From Ochrobactrum sp. RH2CCR150 (GTDB taxonomy: Bacteria; Pseudomonadota; Alphaproteobacteria; Rhizobiales; Rhizobiaceae), in the NCBI GenBank assembly GCA_014138095.1, contig JACGXE010000005.1, forward strand, positions 124,001 through 188,000: 64,000 nucleotides of DNA, written 5' to 3'. Every line of letters starts with the position of its first letter. Positions within the stretch are counted from its first letter, which is position 1. Shown in pieces: positions 9,060 to 17,610 of the stretch. The notes beneath the pieces are model-generated. The model was given only the letters and a program-made list of their open reading frames with translations, was not told where the DNA came from and searched no databases. Made by a program: the position numbers and the translations under genes.

Positions 9060-9554
9060 ATGTATCTTCGCATGGAAAAGCCCGATGATATCGCTGCAAT
9101 CCGTCATCTGACGGATGAAGCGTTCAGCACGGTTCCTTATAGCAACCAGAGGGAAGGGGAGATCGTCGATGCACTTCGTGTGGCTTCGGCGCTCACTTTG
9201 TCGCTGGTTGCAGTGGAGGCGGACGAGATTCTCGGCCATGTCGCCTTCTCGCCGGTTCAGATCGGCGGGGAGGACAAGGGCTGGTATGCGCTTGGTCCCA
9301 TCTCGGTCCGACCCGAAAGGCAAGGCGAGGGGATCGGCGGGGAACTCGTCCGTGAAGGTCTTGCCCTATTGCAGGCCGACGGCGCGAAAGGCTGCGTTCT
9401 GGTGGGCGACCCCGGCTATTACAGGCGGTTCGGTTTCAAAGCCGATCCGCAGCTGAAAATGCCGGGCATAGCTGCGGAATATGTCCAGTGTCTGGCCTTT
9501 GGGCCAGACACGCCGCAAGGTGACATCATGCATCATCCCGCTTTTGGCATATAA
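9060..9554 (+). CDS. GNAT family N-acetyltransferase, possible YjhQ-like partner
   Basis: A 164-residue GNAT protein of the YhbS type. The acetyl-CoA binding signature RQGEGIG lies near residues 87-93, and a GDPGYYRRFGF motif typical of this subgroup is near 121-131. ATG 9060 follows a GAGGGAGGG site and begins 11 bases after the yjhX stop. In E. coli the antitoxin partner of YjhX is also a GNAT-fold protein, so this is the natural candidate neutralizer. It could equally be an ordinary acetyltransferase co-transcribed by chance. Confidence 0.85.
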   Translation: MYLRMEKPDDIAAIRHLTDEAFSTVPYSNQREGEIVDALRVASALTLSLVAVEADEILGHVAFSPVQIGGEDKGWYALGPISVRPERQGEGIGGELVREGLALLQADGAKGCVLVGDPGYYRRFGFKADPQLKMPGIAAEYVQCLAFGPDTPQGDIMHHPAFGI

Positions 9555-9580
9555 AAAAGGGCCGGTTATCCGGCCCTTTC
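9553..9580. terminator. Bidirectional terminator between GNAT gene and hemF
   Basis: A perfect 10-pair stem (9556-9565 with 9570-9579) with TTAT loop is flanked by A and T runs on both sides. It serves the plus-strand GNAT gene and the converging hemF. Confidence 0.85.
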
Positions 9581-9591
9581 TATTTAAAAAA

Positions 9592-10506
9592 TTACGGCCA
9601 TTTCACCACGGGTGGCATGGACGACAGAATGGAGTTCACATTGCCGCCGGTCTTCAGGCCGAAGATTGTGCCGCGATCATAGAGCAGGTTGAACTCGACA
9701 TAGCGGCCACGGCGCACGAGCTGCTCGTCGCGGTCGGCCTGCGTCCAGTCCTGATTGAAGTTCTGTCGCACCAGATGCGGATAGACGACGGAAAAGCCGC
9801 GTCCCACATCGCGCGTATAGGCGAAATCGGCGTCCCAGCCGCCATTTTCATCCGACGAATGCAGCCAGTCATAGAAGATGCCGCCCGTGCCGCGCGGTTC
9901 ATTGCGATGCGGCAGGAAGAAATACTCGTCGCACCAGTCCTTCACGCGCTGGTAGTCGACGACATTCTTGTGTTTTTCGCAGATGAAGCGGAATGCCTTA
10001 TGGAAAGCGAGCGTGTCCGCATCTTCCTGTGTGCGTCGGCGATCCAGAACCGGAGTTAGGTCAGCGCCGCCACCGAACCACTGGCGGCTGGTCACGACCA
10101 TACGCGTGTTCATATGCACGGCTGGCACATTGGGGTTTTGCGGATGCGCGATCAGCGAAATACCGCTTGCCCAATAGCGCGGATCTTCTTCCGCGCCGGG
10201 GATTTGCTTGCGGAATTCTGGCGAGAATTCGCCATAGACGGTGGACACGTGTACGCCGACTTTTTCGAAAACGCGCCCGTGCATGATCGACATGACACCG
10301 CCGCCGCCTTTGCCTTCTTCCTTCAGCCAGGGCGTGCGCACGAAGCGGCCCGGCTCGCGGTCGGACAGGGGGCCTTGCAGCTCGTCTTCAAGCTGCTCGA
10401 AGCTTGAGCAGATGCGGTCGCGCAGTTCCTCGAACCAGCGTTGCGCCGCCTGTTTCTTTTCCTCGATATCGTGGGGGATGATAGCGGGAATTTCGTCGCG
10501 TTGCAT
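9592..10506 (-). CDS. hemF: Oxygen-dependent coproporphyrinogen III oxidase
   Basis: A 304-residue cytoplasmic enzyme that oxidatively decarboxylates coproporphyrinogen III to protoporphyrinogen IX with O2 in haem synthesis. The [10 protein letters not shown] motif, the catalytic region with HMNTRM and the [10 protein letters not shown] segment are all present, and length fits the family. The ATG at 10506 has an AGAGGAAA site and begins with MQRDEIP. A longer in-frame reading to 10668 lacks a site and is rejected. The gene is monocistronic and converges with the GNAT gene. Confidence 0.96.
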   Translation of the reverse strand: MQRDEIPAIIPHDIEEKKQAAQRWFEELRDRICSSFEQLEDELQGPLSDREPGRFVRTPWLKEEGKGGGGVMSIMHGRVFEKVGVHVSTVYGEFSPEFRKQIPGAEEDPRYWASGISLIAHPQNPNVPAVHMNTRMVVTSRQWFGGGADLTPVLDRRRTQEDADTLAFHKAFRFICEKHKNVVDYQRVKDWCDEYFFLPHRNEPRGTGGIFYDWLHSSDENGGWDADFAYTRDVGRGFSVVYPHLVRQNFNQDWTQADRDEQLVRRGRYVEFNLLYDRGTIFGLKTGGNVNSILSSMPPVVKWP

Positions 10507-10758
10507 TGGTTGTTTCCTCTCGGCGCAATCTGCCGGATAAAAGCGTGCAGCCAAGGTTAAATGGCAAGGTGAAATAGGCTTTGCTATATCTGCTGGCTTA
10601 GCAAGTTCCGCCCCGCGCGCATAGGGCGAAGACCGGCTTCGGCAGTTTGGCGAAATCGCTCTCCCCAAGAAAAGACTCGTCTTTGCAAAACCGCTACCCT
10701 ATCTTTTGTGATCAAGGGGCTGGATGCGTGTGTTTCCAGCCAGCAGGGAGGCAATCGC

Positions 10759-11031
10759 ATGACAGCAGCACCGCCCCGTCCTCCGCTTGAAGGCCTGCGT
10801 AAGCAGCTGGCGAAGAGTCGCGCTCAAAACAGCGCCAAGAAAAGCCGGTTGCCGCGCGACGGTTTCATCCGCGAAACCTTCACTCTGCCGCGTCAGGCAG
10901 CGCGCGAAAAAGCGCGGGAATGGTTCGACACATTTCCCAAATCCGCCTACTGGACCGAGATCGAAAGCTGGTGCGAGCGCCCGGACGACGTGATCGAATT
11001 CACCATGCGTCGCCTGCCAACTGCAGATTGA
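10759..11031 (+). CDS. Small conserved hypothetical protein (90 aa)
   Basis: A 90-residue basic protein with no signal peptide or membrane helix. The first 40 residues are rich in Pro, Lys and Arg (APPRPPLEGLRKQLAKSRAQ), the rest is a compact region containing REKAREWFDTFP and WTEIESWCERPDDVIEF. A GGGAGG ribosome binding site precedes ATG 10759 and codon use matches its neighbours, so it is very likely real. I recognise no family; similar short proteins occur next to hemF in rhizobial genomes as far as I recall. Confidence 0.75.
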   Translation: MTAAPPRPPLEGLRKQLAKSRAQNSAKKSRLPRDGFIRETFTLPRQAAREKAREWFDTFPKSAYWTEIESWCERPDDVIEFTMRRLPTAD

Positions 11032-11091
11032 AGATTTGATTCAAGATCTGCCGCCAAGTGCTTGAAACAGGATTCAAATCGGCTCGCAATA

Positions 11092-11126
11092 AAAGGCACC
11101 CAATATCAGCCGTGTTGGGTGCCTTT
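11092..11126. terminator. Terminator between converging genes
   Basis: AAAGGCACCCAA (11092-11103) pairs perfectly with TTGGGTGCCTTT (11115-11126) around an 11-base loop. It sits between the 90-residue protein gene and the purine nucleoside permease gene, ending both. Confidence 0.8.
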
Positions 11127-11154
11127 CATCTTGAGTCGTTATAGCGTTACGGGC

Positions 11155-12204
11155 TTATTCGGCAGCAGTTTGCGGTGCTTTTTCCCACGCGTCCCACTTG
11201 CCGATGATGCTGTCCGCATAGGCCTTGCCGACGCGGTAAGCATTGGTGGTGGCCAGCGGGAAACCGCCCGACTTTGCGCCGAGGGAATCAATGGCAGTCT
11301 GGTCCTTGCCCTGCCGGTCGAAATTGGAAGACGTACGCAGGACAGCGATACGGCTGAAATCCAGCTTGCCCGCATCGGCGGCGCGCTTGAGCGCCGTCAG
11401 CGTGGCATTGTCTTCCATCTGTGAGTTGCAATAATCGGCCTTGCCGTCGGTCAGAAGCTTGGCCCAATCGCTCATCGCTTCACCGAGCTTTGCGCCATGC
11501 CAGTAGGTGTCACCCGACGCCGTATCGCAAATGGTGACTTTCGGCGCGCCGGTGGCGGCTTCCTGCGTGTAGCGCTTGCGATATTCCTTCGCATCGTCGC
11601 CATCGAGAAGGGCGACATCTTTCGTCGTGGTCAAGGCGTAATCGGCCAGCTTGCCGTTCAATTCGAAGACTTCGGTGCCAGCAGCCCATTTGGGTTTTTC
11701 GCCGGGCTTGGCTGCGCCGAGACCGAAGAAATCGGTGCTCCAGCCTTCCGGTGCTTCGCGGATATCGATGCGGTGGTTGAGATTGGCGTCGATGACATAT
11801 TTTGCCCAATGGGCAGAGCCGAGCGTGCCGTGCTGCGGATCAACGCCAGCAATACCTGCAATCAGAAAATAGGTGTGGCTGAGGTCCAGCTTGTCGCTGA
11901 GTGCCATGGCCGCCGTGGAGCTTGCGGCATTGGCAAAACCCATGGCCGTCGTCATGTGGCAAAGGCCCTCGACTGTGCAGTCGATCTCCGGATATTCAGG
12001 GCTCAATCCCGGCAGCTTGATCTTCTGCGTGAACTTTTCACCTTCCAGCCAAGGCTTGGCTTCCTCACCGAACATGGTGATGACCATCACCTTGGGCGCG
12101 ACGCGCTCGACGTCCTTGGCTGCTTCCTGGGCGAAGGCCGGAGCGACAGCAAGCAGTGAGAGGGTGGAGGCCGTGAGAACGGCAGTGCGAGCAGACAGTT
12201 TCAT
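11155..12204 (-). CDS. Secreted purine nucleoside permease (NUP) family protein
   Basis: A 349-residue protein with a clear Sec signal peptide (cleavage probably after AFA near residue 25). The mature part matches the purine nucleoside permease (NUP) family, including the AGIAGVDPQHGTLGSAHWAKY segment split around residue 118. The family is named after a fungal permease, but the protein has no membrane helices beyond the signal and resembles a nucleoside phosphorylase fold. A periplasmic nucleoside-binding or processing role is therefore more plausible than transport. No transporter gene sits next to it. Confidence 0.85.
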   Translation of the reverse strand: MKLSARTAVLTASTLSLLAVAPAFAQEAAKDVERVAPKVMVITMFGEEAKPWLEGEKFTQKIKLPGLSPEYPEIDCTVEGLCHMTTAMGFANAASSTAAMALSDKLDLSHTYFLIAGIAGVDPQHGTLGSAHWAKYVIDANLNHRIDIREAPEGWSTDFFGLGAAKPGEKPKWAAGTEVFELNGKLADYALTTTKDVALLDGDDAKEYRKRYTQEAATGAPKVTICDTASGDTYWHGAKLGEAMSDWAKLLTDGKADYCNSQMEDNATLTALKRAADAGKLDFSRIAVLRTSSNFDRQGKDQTAIDSLGAKSGGFPLATTNAYRVGKAYADSIIGKWDAWEKAPQTAAE

Positions 12205-12327
12205 GGAATGAAGCGCGCCTTTCGAACCGGAAATGGGGGGCGATGCGTTACGGTCCGGTCAATCCGCGACGCATGCTGTGGGTAATTCGAGTACTGATTC
12301 CGCCAAGACGCCTATGGTCTTGTTCGT

Positions 12328-12849
12328 TCACGCATTATCCGACGCAAAACCGCTTCGCACTTTTGCTGGAAATGCTTTTGAATAAGAATCACTTTCGCTT
12401 CTCATCTGGCGCAAAGCTTCCCCCGCCGTCATGGCGACCGAAACTGCAAGATTGAGGGAGCGGGTGCCGGGAACCATCGGGATCAGCAGGCGCGCATCGG
12501 CGCTGTCGTGGACCGCATCTGGCACGCCGGACGATTCACGCCCGAACAGGAGAATGTCATTCCCCTGAAACCGGTAGTCGGTATAGGGGATTGCAGCCTT
12601 GGTGGAGAGCAGTACGATGCGGCGTCCAGCTTGTTTGCGCCAGTCTTCGAAATGGTTCCAGTCGGCGTGTCGCGTCAGTGCGGCCTGTGCCAGATAATCC
12701 ATGCCCGCGCGCTTCAGGGAGCGGTCGGAAATGTCGAAACCGGCAGGCTCGATCAGGTCTACGGCAAAGCCGAGACATGCGGCCATGCGCAGAATTGTTC
12801 CCGTGTTGCCGGGAATGTCGGGCTGGTAAAGGGCGACGCGCAGATCCAT
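12328..12849 (-). CDS. trmL: tRNA (cytidine(34)-2'-O)-methyltransferase TrmL
   Basis: A 173-residue SPOUT-class methyltransferase that 2'-O-methylates the wobble base of tRNA-Leu isoacceptors. Motifs are YQPDIPGNTGTILR near the N terminus, LLFGRESSGVP near residue 100 and the knot-forming IPMVPGTRSLNLAVSVAM. ATG 12849 gives the family start. The C-terminal 17 or so residues are encoded by a dispersed repeat (12331-12379), which makes the protein longer than usual (about 155). The gene is divergent from the ABC exporter pair. Confidence 0.93.
   Translation of the reverse strand: MDLRVALYQPDIPGNTGTILRMAACLGFAVDLIEPAGFDISDRSLKRAGMDYLAQAALTRHADWNHFEDWRKQAGRRIVLLSTKAAIPYTDYRFQGNDILLFGRESSGVPDAVHDSADARLLIPMVPGTRSLNLAVSVAMTAGEALRQMRSESDSYSKAFPAKVRSGFASDNA
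12331..12379. repeat. Dispersed RIME-like repeat inside trmL 3' end
   Basis: Contains GCAAAACCGCTTCGCACTTT followed by TGCTGGAAATGCTTTT. Near-identical copies lie at 22957-23005 and 52478-52516. This copy encodes the last residues of TrmL, so the element inserted at the gene end and extended the frame. Confidence 0.7.
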
Positions 12850-13023
12850 ATGAAGCGGGTAACCCGAAATTCCCGTCGTCGCAAGGCTGCATATCGGGCG
12901 CGGTTCATGCGTCAACATCCCGTTGCGGATAGTTCTAACTAATCCCGTAGGATTGCAAAAAGTTTCCTGTTTTGTTCCGGCCATGGCTTGGCAATTGCAC
13001 AAGGCCCGCCTAAAAGGAGCGCC

Positions 13024-14880
13024 ATGTTTAAGTGGTTCGAACACCGACTCAATGCCTATCCCGAAGAGCCGCCGCAGGAACCTCCGCGCGGTCTGGTTGC
13101 GTTTTGCCTTTATTATACCCGCGGCGCCTGGCCGTGGATTATCGGCATGGCAATTTTCACCACCCTGATTGCAATCATCGAAGTGTCGCTATTTGCCTTC
13201 ATGGGCAATATTGTGGACTGGCTTTCTCACCAGTCACGCGAGACCTTTCTGAGCAATGAAGGCTGGCGGCTGGCATTGATTGCCGGTGTCGTGCTGGTCG
13301 GCCTGCCGGGTGTCGTGCTGGTGCATTCACTGGTGATCCATCAGACGCTGCTCGGCAATTATCCGATGCGCGTGCGCTGGCTGATGCATCGTTACCTGAT
13401 CCGCCAGTCGATGGCGTTTTTCCAGGACGAGTTTGCCGGGCGCATTTCAACCAAGCTAATGCAGACCGCTCTTGCCGTACGCGAAACGGTGATGAAGCTG
13501 CTCGACGTTCTGAACTATGTCATCGTCTATTTTGCGGGCACGCTTTTTATCGCGGCCGCCGCCGATTTGCGGCTGATGATCCCGTTCCTCGTCTGGCTCG
13601 TGGTCTATATGTTCCTGCTGCGCTTCTTCATTCCGCGCCTGCGGGTGATCTCGGAACAGCAGGCCGATGCGCGCTCGACCATGACGGGCCGCATCGTTGA
13701 CAGCTATACCAATATCGCGACCGTCAAGCTGTTCTCGCATTCGAGCCGCGAGGAATCTTACGTGCGCGAAAGCCTCGATGGTTTCCTCGGCACCGTGCAT
13801 CGCCAGATGCGTCTCGTGACCATGTTCCACTTCACGCTCTATGTGTCCAACTGCCTGCTGCTGTTTGCAGTCGGTGTGATCGGTATCGGCCTCTGGATGC
13901 AGGAAGCTGTTACGGTGGGCGCGGTTGCCGTCGGCATCGGTCTGGTGCTGCGTCTCAACGGCATGTCGCAGTGGATCATGTGGGAAATGTCGGCGCTGTT
14001 TGAAAATATCGGCACGGTGGAAGACGGCATAACCACAATTGCGCGTGCGCATGAAGTGGTGGACGTGCCCAATGCACCGGCCTTGCAGGTGACCAGAGGC
14101 GAACTGGATTTCGACAAGGTCGGTTTCCATTACGGCAAAGGCAAGGGCGTTCTGGAAAACCTGACGCTGAAGATCCCGCCGGGCCAAAAGGTCGGTCTTG
14201 TCGGTCGTTCCGGCGCGGGCAAGTCCACGCTGGTCAATCTGCTGCTGCGCTTCTACGATCTGGAGAAGGGCCGCATCCTGATTGACGGGCAGGACATTTC
14301 GAAAGTGTCGCAGGATTCGCTGCGCGCCAATATCGGCATGGTCACGCAGGACACGTCGCTTCTGCACCGCACCGTGCGCGAAAACATCATGTATGGCAGG
14401 CCCGACGCGACCGAGGAAATGGTGCAACAGGCGATCCGTCTTGCGCAGGCAGACCAGTTCGTTCCGCTCCTCACCGATCCGAAAGGACGGCGCGGACTGG
14501 AAGCGCATGTTGGCGAGCGTGGTGTCAAACTGTCCGGCGGCCAGCGCCAGCGTATCGCGATTGCGCGTGTGATGCTGAAGGACGCACCGATCCTCATTCT
14601 CGACGAGGCAACGTCTGCGCTCGATTCGGAAGTGGAAGCGGCCATTCAGGACAGCCTCAATACGCTGATGGAGGGTAAGACGGTTATTGCGATTGCACAT
14701 CGTCTGTCCACCATTGCCGCGCTTGATCGCCTGATCGTCATGGACAAGGGGCGGATCGTCGAAGACGGCACGCATGAGGAACTTGTGGCGCTCGGCGGCA
14801 TTTATGCAAGTCTATGGGCGCGTCAATCCGGCGGGTTCCTCGGCTTCGAAGACAATTCCGAGGATGCGCTGGTCAAGTAA
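13024..14880 (+). CDS. ABC transporter, fused permease and ATPase (exporter half 1)
   Basis: A 618-residue half transporter of the MsbA/multidrug exporter type. Six membrane helices occupy about residues 35-320, followed by the nucleotide-binding domain with Walker A GRSGAGKST near residue 395, signature LSGGQRQR near 500 and Walker B ILILDEATSAL near 522. ATG 13024 follows AAAAGGAGC. A paralogous half transporter begins 14 bases after its stop, so the two probably form a heterodimer. Substrate is unknown; lipids or drugs are typical for the family. Confidence 0.93.
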   Translation: MFKWFEHRLNAYPEEPPQEPPRGLVAFCLYYTRGAWPWIIGMAIFTTLIAIIEVSLFAFMGNIVDWLSHQSRETFLSNEGWRLALIAGVVLVGLPGVVLVHSLVIHQTLLGNYPMRVRWLMHRYLIRQSMAFFQDEFAGRISTKLMQTALAVRETVMKLLDVLNYVIVYFAGTLFIAAAADLRLMIPFLVWLVVYMFLLRFFIPRLRVISEQQADARSTMTGRIVDSYTNIATVKLFSHSSREESYVRESLDGFLGTVHRQMRLVTMFHFTLYVSNCLLLFAVGVIGIGLWMQEAVTVGAVAVGIGLVLRLNGMSQWIMWEMSALFENIGTVEDGITTIARAHEVVDVPNAPALQVTRGELDFDKVGFHYGKGKGVLENLTLKIPPGQKVGLVGRSGAGKSTLVNLLLRFYDLEKGRILIDGQDISKVSQDSLRANIGMVTQDTSLLHRTVRENIMYGRPDATEEMVQQAIRLAQADQFVPLLTDPKGRRGLEAHVGERGVKLSGGQRQRIAIARVMLKDAPILILDEATSALDSEVEAAIQDSLNTLMEGKTVIAIAHRLSTIAALDRLIVMDKGRIVEDGTHEELVALGGIYASLWARQSGGFLGFEDNSEDALVK

Positions 14881-14894
14881 GGAAAACGCCATTG

Positions 14895-16760
14895 ATGAAA
14901 GCGGTCTACAGCCTGTTCGAACGTTGGGTCGATCCCTTCCGTGAACCGGACAATCTGAGACCGCCGTCAACCACAATGGCTTTCCTCTGGCATTATGCGC
15001 GGCAGGCCAAATGGCCGCTTGCCGCCGCGCTTGCAGCAGGCGGACTTCTGCCGCTGGTGGAAGCCGCGCTGTTCTATTTCACCGGGCGTCTGGTCGATAT
15101 TCTGGATCAGGCTGGCAGAGGCACCATAGAGCGCAGCTGGTCGGCGCTTATCGAGGCTGCCGGGCCTGAGCTTCTGTTTATGGGGTTCACAGTTCTGGTG
15201 ATCCGGCTGGTCGTCACCGCGGCAACGACCTTGCTGGAAGACCAGACCATGTCGCCCGGCTTCTACAATATGATCCGCTGGCAGGCGAATTCCTATGTGC
15301 TGCGCCAGTCCTATGCCTTCTTCCAGAATGATTTCGCGGGGCGTATCGCCACAAAGGTCTGGCAGGCCGGGCAGGCGGCGGGCGACCTGATCGAAAGTCT
15401 CATTCAGTCCGTCTGGTTCATGACGATCTACAGCGTCACCACGCTGTTTCTGGTCGGTCGGCTCGACTGGCGGTTAGCCGCTGCGGTCATCGTCTGGATC
15501 ATTGCTTTCGGCTTCATCGCTTGGCGTTTTCTGCCGCGTATCCGCAAGAATGCAGAAGCATCCGCCGAAGCAGGTTCCATGATTAACGGGCGGATCGTCG
15601 ACAGCTATTCCAACATTCAGACCATCAAGCTCAACACTGCGGATGATGACGAGCGCTATCTGCGCGATGGTTTCGAACGCTATCTTGCTGCGATCCTGCC
15701 TTTCATGCGGTCGCTGACCGGCGTGCGCGTGTCGCTGACGGCGTTGTCCGGCCTGATGATCGTTAGCGTTGCGGCGATTGCCATCGATTTGTGGACAAAG
15801 GATGCCATCACGGTCGGTCAGGTGTCGTTCACGCTTGGTCTCGTGCTGCGTCTCAACATGCTGCTTGGACGGCTCATGATGCAGCTCAACGGCATGTTGC
15901 GCCAACTGGGGCTGATCGAAAATTCCATGCGCCTCGTCTCTGCGCCGCTCGGCCTTGAAGACCGGCCGGGTGCAAAGCCGCTGGTGGTTAGCGATGCGCG
16001 TATCGATGTGCGCGACGTGACGTTCCATTACGGCAAGGGCGCAGGCGTTCTCCAGAACATCAATCTGACAGTACGAGGCGGTGAGCGCGTTGGGCTGGTC
16101 GGCCATTCCGGCGCGGGCAAGACCACGCTCGTCAATCTGATCCTGCGCCTCTACGACGTCGAAAAGGGCACCATTGAGGTGGATGGGCAGGATATACGCG
16201 ACGTCACGCAGACCTCGCTACGTCGCGCCTTTGCGGTGGTCAGTCAGGAAACCGCGCTTTTGCACCGCTCGCTGCGCGATAACATCATGCTGGCCCGTGA
16301 CGATGCCACTGACGAGGAATTGCAGAAGGCCACCCGGCAGGCGGAAGCTGACGGTTTCATCGCCAATCTTGAAGATTTTCAGGGCCGCAAGTCGTTCGAT
16401 GCTTTCGTGGGCGAGCGCGGTGTGAAACTTTCGGGCGGCCAGCGCCAGCGCATCGCCATTGCACGTGCCGTGCTGAAAGATGCGCCCATTCTGATTCTCG
16501 ACGAGGCGACGTCGGCGCTCGATTCGGAAGTCGAAGCCTCGATACAGGAAAATCTGAAGCGACTCATGGAAGGCAAAACGGTGATTGCCATTGCGCATCG
16601 TCTGTCGACCATTGCCGCACTCGACCGTCTGGTGGTCATGGACCAGGGCCGGATCGTCGAGGAAGGCACACATGAGGAACTGATTGCCAAAGGCGGTATC
16701 TATGCCGGCCTCTGGGCGCGTCAGTCTGGCGGGTTTCTCGCAGAGAACGGCGAAAACTGA
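14895..16760 (+). CDS. ABC transporter, fused permease and ATPase (exporter half 2)
   Basis: A 621-residue paralogue of the preceding gene, with the same six-helix membrane domain and C-terminal ATPase (Walker A GHSGAGKTT, signature LSGGQRQR, Walker B ILILDEATSAL). The last 100 residues are nearly identical to those of its partner, a sign of tandem duplication with sequence homogenization. Both halves keep complete catalytic motifs, including the Glu after Walker B, so neither looks degenerate. ATG 14895 follows AAGGAAAA. Confidence 0.93.
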   Translation: MKAVYSLFERWVDPFREPDNLRPPSTTMAFLWHYARQAKWPLAAALAAGGLLPLVEAALFYFTGRLVDILDQAGRGTIERSWSALIEAAGPELLFMGFTVLVIRLVVTAATTLLEDQTMSPGFYNMIRWQANSYVLRQSYAFFQNDFAGRIATKVWQAGQAAGDLIESLIQSVWFMTIYSVTTLFLVGRLDWRLAAAVIVWIIAFGFIAWRFLPRIRKNAEASAEAGSMINGRIVDSYSNIQTIKLNTADDDERYLRDGFERYLAAILPFMRSLTGVRVSLTALSGLMIVSVAAIAIDLWTKDAITVGQVSFTLGLVLRLNMLLGRLMMQLNGMLRQLGLIENSMRLVSAPLGLEDRPGAKPLVVSDARIDVRDVTFHYGKGAGVLQNINLTVRGGERVGLVGHSGAGKTTLVNLILRLYDVEKGTIEVDGQDIRDVTQTSLRRAFAVVSQETALLHRSLRDNIMLARDDATDEELQKATRQAEADGFIANLEDFQGRKSFDAFVGERGVKLSGGQRQRIAIARAVLKDAPILILDEATSALDSEVEASIQENLKRLMEGKTVIAIAHRLSTIAALDRLVVMDQGRIVEEGTHEELIAKGGIYAGLWARQSGGFLAENGEN

Positions 16761-16952
16761 AAACTTCCCGTCATCCGGGCCGGTCTTTAGCCTTGGCCGC
16801 AGCTTTGCTGTGTATCCATCAAATTAATCAAGCAAATCCGCCTGCGACATCGTGCCGTCCTAAGGGCTTGGTGTCTGGACAAGCGTTTTTTACACGCATA
16901 AACCGGATAGTGAGATGGAGGGAATTTCGTCCTGCGAGCACTTGCGGGATAA

Positions 16953-16972
16953 CTTTTGCGCAGGTGCAAAAG
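16953..16972. promoter_or_regulatory. Inverted repeat upstream of petA
   Basis: CTTTTGC (16953-16959) and GCAAAAG (16966-16972) form a perfect 7-base inverted repeat with a 6-base spacer, 51 bases before the petA start. It could be an operator or a small leader hairpin; there is no T run, so a terminator is unlikely. The rest of 16761-17023 shows no other feature. Confidence 0.4.
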
Positions 16973-17023
16973 CGGACGAGGGGAGAGTTCAATTGAACAT
17001 GCAGATTAAAAGGGAGTTGGCAC

Positions 17024-17587
17024 GTGAGCGCACACGACACGGCTGAGCCGACACGGCGTGATTTTCTCTATATTGCGACGGGAATGGCCGGTGTGGTCGG
17101 TGTTGGCGGACTGGCATGGCCGTTTATCGACCAGATGCGTCCAGACGCTTCGACACTCGCAGCCGCTTCCATCGAAGTTGACGTTTCTTCTCTGGCAGAA
17201 GGCGCGTCCCTGACCGTCAAATGGCGCGGCAAGCCGGTATTCATCCGCAACCGTTCCGCCAAGGAAGTGGAAGAAGGCAAGAGCGCGGCTCTCGGTGATC
17301 TCAAGGATCCGGTCGCCCGCAATGCTAACCTTCCATCCGACGCACAGGCGACTGACGTTGCCCGCTCGGCAGGTGAAGGCAAGGAAAACTGGCTCATCAT
17401 GATCGGCGTTTGCACCCATCTGGGTTGCGTGCCGCTTGGTGAATCCGGCGCATTCGGCGGCTGGTTCTGCCCATGCCATGGCTCGACCTATGACACTGCG
17501 GGTCGTATCCGCAGCGGCCCGGCACCGGAAAACATGCACATTCCGCAATATGCGTTCACTTCCGATACGGTCATCAGGATCGGCTAA
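17024..17587 (+). CDS. petA: Ubiquinol-cytochrome c reductase, Rieske iron-sulfur subunit
   Basis: A 187-residue Rieske protein of the cytochrome bc1 complex, passing electrons from ubiquinol to cytochrome c1. It has a twin-arginine start ([10 protein letters not shown] from residue 11) and a membrane anchor to about residue 36. The 2Fe-2S ligands are Cys130, His132, Cys149 and His152, with Cys135 and Cys151 forming the disulfide. The GTG start has AAAAGGGAG at ideal distance. First gene of petABC. Confidence 0.97.
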   Translation: MSAHDTAEPTRRDFLYIATGMAGVVGVGGLAWPFIDQMRPDASTLAAASIEVDVSSLAEGASLTVKWRGKPVFIRNRSAKEVEEGKSAALGDLKDPVARNANLPSDAQATDVARSAGEGKENWLIMIGVCTHLGCVPLGESGAFGGWFCPCHGSTYDTAGRIRSGPAPENMHIPQYAFTSDTVIRIG

Positions 17588-17610
17588 AACAGGTCTTGGG
17601 GAGAGAAGAC

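Noticed and set aside
10507-10668. N-terminal extension of hemF to 10668
   Set aside because: The extra 54 residues are not part of the family and the ATG at 10506 has a strong ribosome binding site.
13456-14775. 439-residue minus-strand frame opposite the first ABC exporter
   Set aside because: Antisense to a complete exporter gene; His/Gln/Arg-rich composition with no family.
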